Part shown: piece after piece, positions 1 through 13,152 of the stretch
How positions within the stretch are numbered: position 1 is the first letter of the stretch
How the letters are laid out: every line of letters starts with the position of its first letter
NCBI GenBank assembly: GCA_003693705.1
Contig: RBZT01000546.1
Location: forward strand, 228,927 to 292,926
DNA length: 64,000 bases
Direction of reading: 5' to 3'
Source: Polymyxa betae
Taxonomy: Eukaryota > Endomyxa > Phytomyxea > Plasmodiophorida > Plasmodiophoridae
Program-made: the position numbers and the translations under genes
The notes under the pieces: model-generated
The model's input: the letters and a program-made list of their open reading frames with translations, nothing else
The model's database searches: none
What the model was told of the DNA's origin: nothing

Positions 1-3000
1 GTGGCAGCCTTCAAACGATGCCATCCATCAATGTCGATTGTCCCTCGTTTCACGGAGAATGACAGTGATGTAGGTCCTGATCTCGCACCACATCGTTGCT
101 TATAGTGCAACAAAGAAGCCTCGATGGCGGCTTTACGGTTGATCGCCTCGGTTTCTTCAGCTTGACTGTGTTCGGATCCGCCATCACAATTGTTGCTTCC
201 AGAACGAGGAGGCAAGTGGAAACTTGCTCCAGCTGCTCTGTCGAGAAATTCTACGATCAGACTGGATTTCTTAGAGAGAGCTGATATGCCTGGAACAGTG
301 GTGGTATTGTCTGAAAATTCAGATGGCAATTCTGATCCCGAAATTAATCGATCATCACTCGGAGATATTCCTGGAAGGATATAACGGCATATTCGCACAG
401 CTAGAAGTTTGCCCACAGGAGATCCGTGAGCGGCTACATCTAGAATGATTTTAATCCAGGATCTGGAAGAAAGAATTCTTTGAACAGCAGGAAACTGACA
501 GCTACGAAGCAGTAGCCAAAGATACTGATTGAAGAACGCATCGAACTCACCAACGACAGGAGGCTCTTTACGAATTAAAGGACGACCTCGAAGACCAACA
601 TCATCAAAATGATTTTTGTACCAATACACAGAAGCGTCACCAAGATTCGCTTCCCGTATGCGGATTTGCCATGACGATCGATCGACTTCAACAACTCGAT
701 GATCTTCCTCGGTTGGAGTTGGTTGCAACATGGTAACCTTGGACTGGTACCCAGTCATTGAAACTGCTGCATAAACGGGACCCGTAAGATTGTCAAAAGC
801 GATGCCTTGGGAAGCCCCATTCTTCATAAACTCAATAGTGCCAGCATCAAAATCCAGCTGAACTCCAATTGTGTCACCAGCAGTGTATGACGCACCATAA
901 GGTCTGTTTGTAGAAGAATTGTAGTTCTTGTGACCAAGACCGCCGATATAGCCCCAACCTCCTTGCGAGCCGATCCAAGTACTGGCATTATTGATCATGA
1001 AGCGATGAGGAACCACCCCAACAATGAATTTCCATGAATTACTTCCATTGCCGTCATAATCAATTCGGAACTCGATCAGGTGTCGATCTGACGAGTAAGT
1101 TTGAACTCCCTTAACGGTATGCCACGATTCAGTGTTGTTTGTGTGCATCACTGTAACAGGCTTGTCAGAGTTAGGGCCACTAAACTCGATCTCTCTGGTA
1201 TCACGCGTGTCCCAATAATCAGGTGACATTTCCGATTGCCTGTCAGGGTGCTGTTTCTTCGAAGAAATGTATTCCGCGTCGCCGTCCAGAATACCATAGA
1301 TTTCAAATCCAGATAGTGCTAAGTACCAATGCTCGTTAGAATTCAAACCAGTCATGTATATCCGGAAATGAGAATAGGATTCTGTAATATTCGGAATGTC
1401 CCATGTGTGTGTAGCTCCCCTCGTATTCAAAGAGCGGTCATTGCTATGGGAACGCAGTGTGACCCAGTTATGTCCATCATTGGAGCCTTCAAGATTCCAG
1501 AAACGCAACGCTTCAGTGTCCCAAGAAGAATAATGCCTCAGCGTGTAATGCGTTGGAATAATTGAATGCTCCAAAAAGTCAATTACAAACCATTGGTTGG
1601 GACTGGGCTGGGAAACACATCGAACAGCAGTACGGCCAACAACAGCAGAAATAGGATTGGAATCGCTTTGCTGAGATGATGATGTAACAGAGACGACACC
1701 TAAATCATGGGGATTGCGCCAAGCTTCAGTACCGCCACACGTTCCAAAAAAGTATAAGATGCCTTTCGTATCAAAATCCGATTCATAAACGAACTCTTGC
1801 CCTTTGTGCTCAAATTCTTCTGGCTGGACGTCTTCTTTGGCTAACTTTTCATTATCCGGGAATGTCAGCATACAGATTTCGCATTCGAAAGTAGGGCGAT
1901 CATTAAAAAATGTGCAACGGCGGCAGTACCAATTTGACGGGTGTGCACTGGCAGAATCGATTTGCATAGAATCTTGTTCATTGGGATTCACTGAAAGGGT
2001 ATCGGATTGCAACTGCTTATGTTGCCTCATCTTCCAAACCAAAGACATTTGGTTCAAAGTGGCATGAAAGATCTCATCCAGACACTCGAATGATGGAGTA
2101 GGCAGACTGGAGGCTGCATAAGCAAGCATTCTGACTAGTGACCATGCTGCAAAACGAATATTCCATGGACATGATCTCAGCTCTCCATTCAACCGAAGAT
2201 CCTTACACACCTCTTGATCAGCTAGTATGGCACGATTGCTGCCAGGGAAAGCAACAAAAGGCGTCAAATAACGAGTGATGCCGATCCGATGAAGTAGCTG
2301 CAAATCATGAGGGCCGAATTCGATATTACAAAGATCAATTAGGTGTAGTTTAGAGACATCGTCTAAATTCCCTCGAGCAATTAAGGAGCCAGCAATATCG
2401 AAATATGTTTCCGATAAATAGTCAGTGATGACAGGACCAACAGTGGGAATGCTCGAAGTGAAGTGTCTCTTGATAATTTTGGAGGATTTGTTCCCTGGCT
2501 CGGGTGATTGTCGAAAAGCACCATTGAAGTGAAGCAACAGCTCTGGCAAAAGACCATCAGATTTGACTGATTTCACTAAAACAGAAAAGTAGTGCAATCC
2601 AATCAAGCGCATAACAGCGCGAGAGCGTTGAATGATCAAACCATCCATTGTAGCTTCCAAATCGACATGACGAGCAACAATAAACTTGATAACAGAGCGG
2701 ATCAGAACAGATTCCGGATCTTGCTTAACAGATGCTAAACGGGTTCTAACTAACATTAGCTCTTTTAACCTTCGAAGAGCTTTCATTGTGTTCTTCAGCA
2801 ACTTGGTCATCACTTTGGACTGACTCCATTTGTTTGTTTTCTGCATCATTAACATCGGACCAGTAAGCTCAGTGATCGAGTTAGATCTAGAAACACTCAA
2901 TGAGCTAAAGCCCGAGTCGCATTCAACTGTGGCATTTCTGTCGATGTGATCAAGCTGACTGGCAGATACATGACCTTCATCGCCTGATGTTAAAGCAACT

Positions 3001-6000
3001 AATGAAGCTGCAGCTTGTATGACAGGGCCATCTTCTATGTTCATTCCTTTGAGGCCTGCGGACGAGGCAGAATGAGTGCCGGACGCATCAGAGTCGCCAG
3101 TTAATTTTGGCTCGGATTCAAAGATAAATCCAGAATCGGCACGAATGGGCAATAAGAAATTGACACGATTCTTGATGACAGTCAAGCATTGTTCTATATC
3201 TTCACCTTGGGCTTTTAAAGAACGTAATTCCAGCTTCATTTCTTGAGCCTTTTTCCACAATCGTAATATGCTTTCAGGCGCTTTACTATTATCCCCCTCG
3301 GAAACTGTAGTCATAGCTAGATTGACACGATGCGTAAGCTTTAGAAGGACGGCAAACACTCCTGCAACGGCTTTATTTGCGTGGTCTAGGATGGAGCGTT
3401 GAACGATGTGACGATCTGGCATCAAACGATTGAGCTTTGACAGCAGTATCTGCCCGTTGCCGGTGTCATTAATAATGTTCTGAAGAAATGCCATTTCGTG
3501 AGATTGCGGTTCCAGCGAGGATGGCGAAGATTCAGCGCCCAAATGGGTATCACTATTTAACACCGCAGGGAACAACTGAGAGATATTGATATCCACTTCC
3601 AAGAGAGAAGGGAGAAGACATGGAAATAATGGATGCGTTGGCTCAACACCGGATTTAAAAAGAACCAAGACAGATCCCTGTAATTCCTTTTCTGCAACTG
3701 AGGCTGGCGGTCCAGAAATTAGTGAGGACCCCATCTTTCCACATAACCAGGAAATGTTCTGGGTAAAGTCGCCAAGCCATGACAAAGGGGTGACAATGAC
3801 AGTGCCCAACACTGTTAAACGGTAACCCCATCCAGTGCCACTTCCTCCAGAATGAAAGTAAACCACGACAGTGTCTCCATTGACAACAATAGATTCAGCA
3901 GGCCAGTTACTGCCATCTGCAGGACCGTAAAGGCATTCAGTAATAGGATCTCTCTTGTTTGGAGACTTGTAAAGCTGAACGTAATCCTCTTCTGACTGTG
4001 TGCTGCATTTGGCTATATCAAATGTGACAATTAAAGACTGAGCATCTTTGATCGTGATGATTTCTTCACGATCAACGTTATTCCGATACGGATGACGGCT
4101 TTGAACAGTGCGCTTCTTGTCAACAGACATCTCGTCTTCGGGTTGGTTAATCTCACGAACCAACGACCAAAGGCCATCGCACTTCAGGAGAAATTGAGAC
4201 ACAAAAGGAAGTAATTTTAAGGCCATATCAGATCCGTCAACCTGCTCTGTAAATACGCTGAGAGCGGCAATTAAAGGCCTCGTTAATTTGCAGATGAGCG
4301 ATTCTCGCAGAATGTCTTCTCCAACACGACGCAATCCTTCAGAGGTTTGGTCTTTGTCAATTATATCATAAGCGAATGTGATAACGCCCAAAGATGCATC
4401 GATTAGGTTCCTGGAGTACTCCCAAACGACGTTCAATACTGCATTGCTGATGCGAGCCTTTTCCGGATCGTGTGAAGTTCCATCGTCTTCATGAGGGCCA
4501 CCATCGACGTGAGCTTGCAAAGAGCCGGGTAGGGATGATGCACCGTCTGTTGCTGCGGCGCCTGTTGACGAACCCAGAGCTGCTGGCGCCGAAGCCTCAC
4601 TACTGATAGCATTATTCGGTACTATGCCAGCTGCTACATCATTGTCGTATACTAAATCCGATGACCGTGATGAAGCCGAGACATTTGCAGCCGCTCGATC
4701 CTCTTCGGTAGAATTGGAATTGTTGTCCGCAGCTAAACTTGACAAACGAGATGTGTCCCCGGGATGAGAGCCTTCGGAACCATCAAAAGAAAGATTTAGG
4801 TATGACCCAGCCCTCGAAAGCAGATGTTTCTGGAAACTCTGTAATATCAGCAAAATATTCGACTCATGGTGGGTTTTGCCTGGAGATTTTAAAGCCGACT
4901 CAACTTCATGAACACTTGCAGAGATGAGACTTTTCAGAACTTCCATAACAACTCGACTAGAATTTGCAGGAGGATCTTGTGTGCAAGCTTGCTCGAGTTC
5001 ATCAAGCAGCAGAGATCCTGAACTGAAGGATGAAAATCGAGATAGTAATAGTTCAAAAAGATCCTGCTCTGGACTAGAGAGCGCCTGGCTTCTGCCATTG
5101 CCAGCAGAATTAAACTTGTCAATAAGTCTTCCCAGATACACGACTTGGTCGGAGACAGAGGAATAGAAAAATTCGAAGGCTTCAGCTAGAATTTGGGCGG
5201 CTTCTGATTGCACAGCTTCAGAAACAGCCAGTGCTGTATTGCTGACCAGACTATTTGGCCTCGGAGCCGACGGTGTCTCCAAGAACTTGAAGATCTGCTT
5301 ACGAATACGATTAACTGCAGATGTGGAAATATGGAACTCGTTCTGTGGAAGCTTAGCACGAACCGTTTGGTACAGATGGACTTTCAAAATCCGAAGACAT
5401 GCAACAAGTATATACATATTGGAAATATACTTTGAATCTGGACAAGCGTCACATGAAAAGTATCCTGGCGATACAATGTCAATGATGTCTGATAAAGCAG
5501 ACAAAGTTTCAGGTTTGACATCAACACATAAAGGTTTGTACAGCACAGCAAGACGATTGGGATCATCATTCCAAATGTCTTCGTCCGGTTGCCGAGCGTA
5601 TGGCTGAGATAGCCGATCGATCTGAGATATGACGATAAGGGTAGCCAAACGACCATCAACAGCTTCGTCGCCCTCTAATGATTCCAAATTTTGTGCGTAT
5701 CGTTGCATTATTTGGTCAGGCGTTGAGGGAAAAACGCCATTATCGTTGACTGCCTTAGATTCTTCGGATAGCTGTGAGCCATCGCCAGACTTTTTCTCGT
5801 CATCATGAGTGTAAAATGGGAACTGCATACCCGTGCTGCTTCGACGCCGAGCACTTAGTACGTTAGGTCCGACAATGGACAAACTATGCCTTCGCTCCGC
5901 CGCTTGAATGGCTGATTTTGAATTGCTGTCAACAGACTGCAGTGAAGGTGCATTTTGTTGAGCGCGTCCATTAGGCCGATAATTAATGATATAGCGTAGT

Positions 6001-6832
6001 GCATCCATCACATCGCGACCTTTGCCAATCTGATCGCTAACTAGAAGAACCCTGCACAATGAGAGAAATTCGACAAGAGATCCACGAGCAAGCGCCACAT
6101 TAAACAGAACCTTGGCGGCTTTGGCCCGCCTTTCAAGTGAATGGCGATTGTCAGTAACCAGGGCTCTGATATAATCCAAAAGCGGACTCAAACCGCTTGC
6201 AATATCTGGACTAAAATTTGGACCATCAATTAGCGTTAGAGGAGCAGTATCATCCAGAATTTCGCACAAAAGGCTCAGAATATCATCGACAACATTTGCA
6301 TCAGAGTGTTGGGCAGACTTGATCAATATCAAAAACATTTTTACCGATGTTTTGATCCCAATCTTCGCGCTTGCTGGTAGCGGCGGCGCGTCAGTTTCGA
6401 TCCGATTTTTTAACGCACTGGCACTGGCCTGGGTTCTATTTCGATCCCGAATAATTTCTCTCCGAATTGCATTGTGGATTTTTTTGATCGCATGAATGCG
6501 TTTGTCAATTTCTGTTGAATAAGTATTTGCTTTTCTGTCATTGCTAAGGGCAGCAATATCGTCCATCAGTTCATGCTGAACTTTCTTGGTATGGGGACGA
6601 AATCCGAATACCGGTCCAGTGGCTTCTGCTCTGGTGGTGAACTTTCTGAACCGAATACGCTTATAATCGCGTGCATTTCTCTTTAAGAACCCATCCTCAA
6701 AAAGCTCATCATTACAGGCGACAAGCCTATTTCTTTAAATCAGCACGAAAATGACCAAATCATTTGCAATTACCTCTCATCAACCTCGTCGTTAATGCCA
6801 ACATCTTTGATGACAGTGGGGTTATTTCCCAT
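1..6832 (-). CDS. Giant CUB-like / RanBP2 finger / F5-8C / SPRY protein, likely E3-ligase-like (C-terminus off window)
   Basis: Translation starts at the ATG at 6832. A 59-nt first exon is joined over a 47-nt intron (6727-6773) to one open exon that runs without a stop to the left edge, about 2260 residues in all. Visible in order: a helical/armadillo-like N-terminal half; a CUB-like segment near residues 890-990 (HPYRNNVDREE start); a RanBP2-type zinc finger near 1610-1640 with C-x2-C-x10-C-x2-C spacing; an F5/8 type C (discoidin-like) domain near 1680-1830 with WDTEALRFWNLEGSNDG; and a B30.2/SPRY domain near 1860-2020 with GDTIGVQLDFDAGTIEFMKNG. Similar mixtures occur in very large ubiquitin-ligase-related proteins (HECTD4, ZZEF1 and relatives), so a HECT or other catalytic domain may lie beyond the left edge. 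That assignment is inference; the domains are visible. Transcribed divergently from the SPATA17-like gene. Confidence 0.7.
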
Positions 6833-7445
6833 ATTCTAGTGGCTGTAGATTAACTAACACATAAACAGGGAAGGAGAGGTATAAATGATACAGTGACAAT
6901 ATTACTACCAATCGTCAATCACGGGTGGTACAAGAAAAAGATCGTACCTCTCGTCCAAGATTGATCGAGCGAAATTCAAGTTTCGGTGGCAGATCAGCAG
7001 ATCTCAACAGATAGATTGCGAATGTCAGATCGTTTAGAGATGTGACCCTGAAGAGAGATCTCTTCGATCAAAAGTGGATAGTAAGTAGGAACGTAACGCA
7101 ATCAGACTGCAATCGCAGTCGCAGCCTTAGACATGCGCATCATCCCGATACCGTCCGATGATCTGGGGGTTGTGAAGACCATTTTCGGCCTGTTAAGATA
7201 AGCAGGAAAAAAGTGATGGTTCTAACGTCTCACAATCGCATCATGTCACTATCCTCTTTGAAATTCCTTTGATTGGTTTAATATGTTATCCTGTCGTCTT
7301 GCTGAACGTAATATTCGTAATACATTCTGATGGACGTTGCTTGTTAGCGTTATATGCTCGAAAAATGTGTCATGTGAATTTTACAAACATCTTTTCAAAG
7401 TAAAAGATGTCACTTTAAAAAGATCATATTGGTACTTCGCTGTCC
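6833..7445. promoter_or_regulatory. Divergent intergenic region, no gene seen
   Basis: These ~610 bases separate the start of the giant minus-strand gene from the start of the plus-strand SPATA17-like gene, so both promoters should lie here. No open frame with spliceable continuation, RNA gene or clear TATA element was found. Confidence 0.4.
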
Positions 7446-8185
7446 ATGTCATGGATACTAGTGCTGAACGAGCAATGGTTTGAAGATGTTGTCCAAGAGT
7501 ATTTCAACCATCTCTCGATCGCGTCAAGCAGATTGCTATATGAAATAAATCAGGCCGTTCGAATTCAATCTTGGTGGAGAGGTGTGTCATGGAGACTTCA
7601 TTTAAAACTGCTTAAGTAATGAACATTATTTACTGAATCTGAAAGCAAATACTGATATTCATACAGCGAAAGAGTTGTTCAGATTCAGCAATTATACAGA
7701 GGCTATCGAGGCAGACAATTGTTCAAAATTACCAAATTGGAGCACGCAGAATATTTACGAAGGCTTTGCTACGACCATGCTGCTACTTTGATTCAGAAAA
7801 TGTAAGCTATCATATTGTAATTATTTGTATGTGGTTTGAAGTTGAATCCAGCTATCGGGGCTTCTATTCGCGAAAGACCAGGTTCGACTTCTATGCTAGA
7901 AGAAGATACATAAAGACTGTACAAATCGAAGGAGATGAGTTGAATCGAAAGCTGACTGAACAGCTGGAATTGAGCAGGCAGATAACAGAAGAGAAAGAGA
8001 AAGTAGAAGCAGCCAAAGAATTCCATACAATTACTGCCAGTCTGCATCACCTTTTAAGTACAGCTGGAAGGCCAGGGATCTTCCGTTCTTCATACGGTGA
8101 AGCGTATTCAGCTAAAGCTTTCGATATTCCAGTCGAAGACCACATCAGAGATGCATTTAAGGTAACAAGCAGCTTCTGTACTTAG
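7446..8185 (+). CDS. SPATA17-like IQ-motif protein
   Basis: Three exons can be joined in frame: 7446-7615, 7667-7801 and 7852 onward, with introns of 51 and 50 nt. The protein starts MSWILVLNEQWFEDVV and carries three IQ-type segments (VRIQSWWRGV, VQIQQLYRGYRGRQ, ATLIQKIYRGFYSRK), followed by a charged helix and the block LHHLLSTAGRPGIF then FDIPVEDHIRDAF. IQ motifs followed by an 'HHL..T...PG+F' block are characteristic of SPATA17, a calmodulin-binding protein of cilia and sperm flagella. The C-terminus is uncertain: the frame stops at 8185 just after a possible donor (AAG/GTAACA at 8162), and animal SPATA17 proteins are longer, so a further 3' exon may have been missed. Its presence is part of the case for a flagellated organism. 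Confidence 0.7.
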
Positions 8186-9526
8186 ATTGAAACTTAATAC
8201 TTCGAAGATCAAGTTCAGGAAGAGTAAGACAGGAAGAAAGCTCCTTCAGAAGAAGGAGAGGATCAACACCAAACGAATGAATGTTGATAAGGCTTAACAT
8301 GGATGCATATATAGTAGAGAGCAATAGTTGGCACGTTTTTTATGTAATTCTACGTTCGATAAAACAGTGCCAAAATTCAATTCTAATGCTTTTAAGCAGC
8401 GAGATCTTGAACATTATCTAGGCTTTTGACTGCAAGAGAGCTTTACAAGTTAAAAAGCAATAGCCGAATTCTTCCTAGCTTAGTCTCTCCATTAAGAAAT
8501 CAAGCAATTAGAATTGAATATCTGTTCGAATGACAGACTTCATATTTTCTGGCCACTGTTCGGTTAATAAACTGGATGACGAATACCTCTCGGTGGCAAT
8601 AACTAAGCGATTCACTTCCGGGCACAAAATAAACGAACAGATTTTAATATGTACTGTTTGCATTAGTATCATTATAAGAAGAAAGCAAGCCTATTGTGCA
8701 TAATATCAATGAAGCAGATGGATTAAGCGGCTGCCTTCAAAATCGGGCTGCCCATTATGGAACCTTCCACTGAATGTAGTGACGGTCTATGTCAGATGAT
8801 TTGATTCATAAATTAATTATAGTTCTTATGCATGAAGGCATTTGCTTCTGATTGCAAGTGGACATTATAATTGTGACCTCCATCGGATCTGATACGAAAA
8901 AGTTCTCGCTTTCACGTGCGGCTCGCTGTTGTTCTGAGGACGCATCGCTAGCTGATAAGTGCCGATTGAAGGAAAACGAAGGATGAAAAAGCCAAAAAGA
9001 CATTCATCTACCCTAATCCATATCATAACGATCACCAAAACCTGCTCATCTGATGCAGTTCAAACAAAACCCAAACCAGTTTTGCAGCTTGGCCAATGAG
9101 AAGAAATGTGGAAGAAAGTAAGTACAGGTGGATTCCGATGCAAACGCCTTTCCTGAAAGCGCTAGTCAGCAAGAAGAGTTGGGAACTTGCGACATTTCAG
9201 AATCTGGCAGGTTGTTTTATAAGACGATAAATCTGCTCTAACTCAAACTGAAATTTAGGGGCGCTTAATCTCTGATCCCAGAATTAGACCCAGCACAATT
9301 CAAATAACCAATGACTATAAAGATTTGCTGACGTTCTGCTTCTGGAATTGTGTTTCGTGATTGCAGCGGTTTGGATGATAGTCACGTTGCAAATGATCGT
9401 TGATCTGTTAGAGGAATTTCAACAGACAGGATCGCATTCATATTGAGAGATGATATATAGGCGCAACCTTACTTATGTCAATCGGATCTGACAGAAATTG
9501 TGGTCAATTACATTCATATTAATGAA
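8186..9526. other. 1.3-kb stretch with no supported gene
   Basis: Frames on both strands are short and do not join by plausible short introns into a recognisable product. One fragment looks codon-like: from the GTG at about 9129 to the TAA near 9240 a frame reads VDSDANAFPESASQQEELG... after a possible donor/acceptor pair. It could be a downstream exon of the SPATA17-like gene or an unrelated small gene. The 65-residue minus-strand frame at 8806-9003 shows no family resemblance. Confidence 0.4.
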
Positions 9527-11242
9527 ATGTTGGCATTGATAGTCAGCTGCTTTTTGGTTTTGCTTGGCATCTGGTTGTATAGATTCAGGACAAAGACATA
9601 TGATGTGGCGTTTTTCCATCCCTTTTGGTATGGTATATGCAATCAGTTTACAATGACTAGCTCATTGTTAAGAGCAGCGCTGGAAGAGGCGGTGGAGAAC
9701 GTGTACTTTGGCATTGCATTAAAACCTTACGATCGCAGTTTGGATCTTCGATTCGTATATCGATTTATTGTGCAGATGATGCAGCCAGTCGATCAACAGA
9801 CGACATTATAAGTTCTGCAAAACGATGTTTTGCAATTGACCAAATAGACGATATCCATTTCGTCAAGGTAATGAACTGCTTATTACTCTACTCACAATCT
9901 GCTAAATGCGAGTTCAAGTGTAAAACTTATCGCTTAATCGATCCTAAACTTTATCCATTCTTTACTCTGATTTTACAAAGCCTTGGCTCCATGATCTTGG
10001 TTGGTCAAGTGAATTGATTATTCCACTGCTAATAATTACAAAGGGAATGGAATGCTTATTAAGGTATCGTCCAGGATTGTTCATCGACAGCACCGGATTT
10101 GCCTTCATTTATCCAATCGCACGATATCTATTCCGTTGTCGAGTAGCATGTTATACACATTATCCAACAATTAGTACTGATATGTTATCAAAAGTTATGG
10201 AATCTCGTCCCTCTCATAATAACAAGCCAAGGTTCATCATCAAATTCCCGGTCTTCGCTTTGCTGAGTTAACTGTTAGAGTCGCTTCCAGTCGAATATTA
10301 ACTCGCATGAAGGTCTATTATTATCGGTTATTCGCTTGGCTATATAGCCAATTCGGAAAATCGGCTGAAGTTGTCATGGTAAATTCCAGGTAATTCCTTC
10401 GCTAAACGGCGTGATCGTCTCTTCAATCTATTGATAGTTGGACCCGAGATCATGTTTTATCATTATGGCAAACTGAATGCTCGATTGTGTATCCTCCATG
10501 CGAGATAGGCGAACTCTGTAAAATCCCATTGGGCAATCGGCAACCTTGGATTCTAAGTGTGGCCCAATTTCGACCTGAGAAAGATCACATGCTTCAATTA
10601 GAGGCGTTCGCTTTAGTGCTCTCCCTCGTCAAGCAACATCGAAATCGTGTCCGGCTTGTTTTGGTGGGTGGTGTTCGAAATTCTGATGATCAGGTAGCTC
10701 GTCTGGTTGATCATTATCTGCCCTTGTTGAGTCTTTTTTTAAGAGTTTAGTTGATGAGTTAGTCAATCGAGCAAAGGAACTGGAAATCCATGAGAACATT
10801 GATTTCCATATCAATGCCAGTTATGACGAATTATACAGCCTGTATGAGAAATGTTTCATAGGACTTCATTCAGTAAGTTTTCCAATTGTAGCTGTTAACA
10901 ATAACCGACTCAATTGATCAGATGTGGAATGAACATTTTGGGATTGGCGTTGTGGAATATATGGCTGCTGGTTTAGTGACAATAGCACATAATTCAGGAG
11001 GCCCTCGATCTGATATCGTAGTTCCTTTCGAAGGAAGACCTGTTGGTTATCTCGCTGATGGCACACCAGAAGCTTTCTCGGAGCAACTCGTTTCTGTATT
11101 AAATGGTTTCTTATATCGTAATGATGACCTGAATGGTTTACGAATGGATGCTCGAGCTCAATGCCAAAAGTTTTCAAATGAACGTTTCAAAGATGCATTT
11201 CTGTCAGCAATGGAACCGTTCTTTCAAATAAAGATTGGATAG
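9527..11242 (+). CDS. ALG11: GDP-Man:Man3GlcNAc2-PP-dolichol alpha-1,2-mannosyltransferase
   Basis: ALG11 adds the fourth and fifth mannoses to the dolichol-linked oligosaccharide on the cytosolic face of the ER, in N-glycan precursor assembly. Seven exons join in frame: 9527-9627, 9675-9867, 9919-9999, 10044-10231, 10279-10389, 10438-10693, 10744-10872, then a last exon 10922-11242 (eight pieces counting the last). The start ATG is followed by a membrane anchor ([17 protein letters not shown]). Splicing at 9628-9674 restores the glycine-rich donor loop [13 protein letters not shown]. Later family blocks are [40 protein letters not shown] and the GT4 signature [17 protein letters not shown] with [11 protein letters not shown]. 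The frame is open upstream to a GTG at 9500, but the first in-frame ATG at 9527 fits the anchor. Length is about 460 residues, normal for the family. Confidence 0.93.
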
Positions 11243-11293
11243 TATGAGCAATAATATTAACTGTATGGAAGATAATCGAGAATTCGAGTGCTA

Positions 11294-11751
11294 TTACAGA
11301 TCGAGGCCTTCGTTTTCACGATCATCATTGCCATCTTGAATATCCTCCAAGTTAGGACCAGACTCAGGTATATAGACAGGTTGAGATTTTTGAATCGGTG
11401 CTTCGCCGTAGCCAGAAGCATGACTCCCACAACACTGCTCCAGCCTCTCTCTTAGCTTAGCAATCCGTTCTTCTTTCCTTTTAATCACGTCTTTATTCTC
11501 AATTCTGTACAATCAGGTTAGATTAGATGCGTCAGAAATCTATTATATACATCGCTTCATTATAAATAGGATCGGGAGGTGATGCCTCTAACAATTCCTG
11601 ATAAAACAATTACGAAACCTGCATGGATGAATTGCGTTGGACACGTATGTACTTGGTTAGAACGAATCAAATGCTGAATCGATCGCTGTATCTCATCAAT
11701 CTCTATGCGAATCAGTTCTGGATTCAGAGTCGTTTGCATGTTGTCTGCCAT
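11294..11751 (-). CDS. Small charged coiled-coil protein, function unknown
   Basis: Three exons join in frame: 11751-11653, 11597-11561 and 11514-11294, with introns of 55 and 46 nt, giving about 118 residues. The product begins MADNMQTTLNPELIRIEIDE, forms an amphipathic helix, then reads ELLEASPPDPIYNEAIIENK and a second charged helix (KRKEERIAKLRERLEQCC), ending in an acidic tail. I do not recognise the family. The helix-linker-helix layout with a conserved-looking 'DP.Y.EAI.EN' turn resembles small subunits of larger complexes, but no function can be given. It is convergent with ALG11, 51 bp away. Consistent phases and clean splice sites make the gene itself likely. Confidence 0.6.
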
Positions 11752-11907
11752 TGCTTAAGCAAAAGCCTTGTTGGTCTACACAGTATAAACAGACGATATA
11801 ATCTTTATGGTGATACGCAGTTTTATTTCCATTTTTAAATTGTGCTGGAGAGTAGGCAGACAAACCTTATAGGAGTATTATCATCAACAAGTCGTGGGAT
11901 TTCGTTG

Positions 11908-13002
11908 TCACGGGTGGCTTTGGCGAGCTTCATTCGCATTTGCTATGACTGATGTCGGATTGTTCAACTCTCTATCCTTCATGGAGTATTCGACAGCTTT
12001 AGGTGCACGGAATGGTGTTAGAATGTCATCCTGCTCTGAATAGGTCTGGAAATCAGCTTCGTCATTATCGCAGACCCAAGCGTCGTCAACCTAAATAATG
12101 TAACAAATACCGTTTATCACACAATTTCTTGTATACCTGAAATAGCTCGCGAGCGATGTGCTTCACTACTCTTAAAATATGGCTGGCCTTTCCTGACCTC
12201 TTATGTTCGTTCTGTTTCGTGAGAAATCATCAGATTAACGTAATTTTGGATTGGTTAATTACCTTGAACGTTCTTCCGTAAATAGATTGAAGTCGAATCT
12301 TGAAGGCAGGTTTTTCGACATCTGTAGCGCCCTCGTTAACGGGTTGATGATATTCAAGAGCTACTAACATTGAGTATACAATTGCACGAACTGCAAGACT
12401 TTTCTTTGCTGCGAGTTCGCTGTTTTGGACAACTCTTTCGAGTAATGCAATTCCCCATTTAGCAATTGCTCGTTGAATGTGGAAGACATCCGGAGTAATG
12501 ATTTGCTCAATGATTGAAGTTGCTTCTTTTAGCAATACTGCAGCAATGCAATCGACAAGAAGAAGATCTTGATCAGAAGTGGCAGATGTTAAATTGTGGT
12601 TGCTTGGCATGTTATTGAATATCTTGACTTTTGTTTCTTGCGTGAAGATTTGAGGACTGCAGAAATGGAATAGCTGCTTGAACTGCATCTGTGCTTGGGT
12701 TGTATATATAACTGACACCTAGCTATTGTTGATTTACAATTTGTCAGCAAACAACAGCATACTTGATACTGTTGATTAGGAATGATATGACGCAGATAGG
12801 CTCGTGTTCCTGAATTGGATTCCGCCAAGATCCAATCGTGTCCATTCAATCGCCATTTCCGGCCGCTTATTCGGTAGTATACCTGGCACGAGTCGTTACT
12901 TTCAAGCCGCAGGGGTAATCCGGTAGTAGTTCCTATCAAAATTTTGATCGTATCTATCCCTTCGGTAAAAGCCTGAAGGCGAATCAAACCAGCCATAAAC
13001 AT
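11908..13002 (-). CDS. Hypothetical protein, possibly FN3-like at N-terminus
   Basis: Four exons join in frame: 13002-12763, 12718-12263, 12211-12137 and 12091-11908, with introns of 44, 51 and 45 nt. The ~318-residue product starts MFMAGLIRLQAFTEG. Its first 85 residues (…WRLNGHDWILAES…YLRHIIPNQQYQVSVIY) have the W…Y.V.V pattern of a fibronectin-III-like beta sandwich. The middle is helical (DCIAAVLLKEATSIIEQII), and the tail is acidic and polar (VDDAWVCDNDEADFQTYSEQ). No known family was recognised. It lies 150 bp downstream of USO1 on the same strand. The acceptor at 12719 was chosen because only CTAG/GTG keeps the frame open. Confidence 0.55.
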
Positions 13003-13152
13003 AATACGAAATGATTAGCAATCCTGTCTCAGAGTCTCAACCCTAGAAAGAGATACCATAACTAACAACTGTTCATATCAGTTTTTTTGATCTCAATGAA
13101 ATCTGCAAAATCTAAATCTCTAAGCATGCAAACATGATTAAATAAGGCATCT

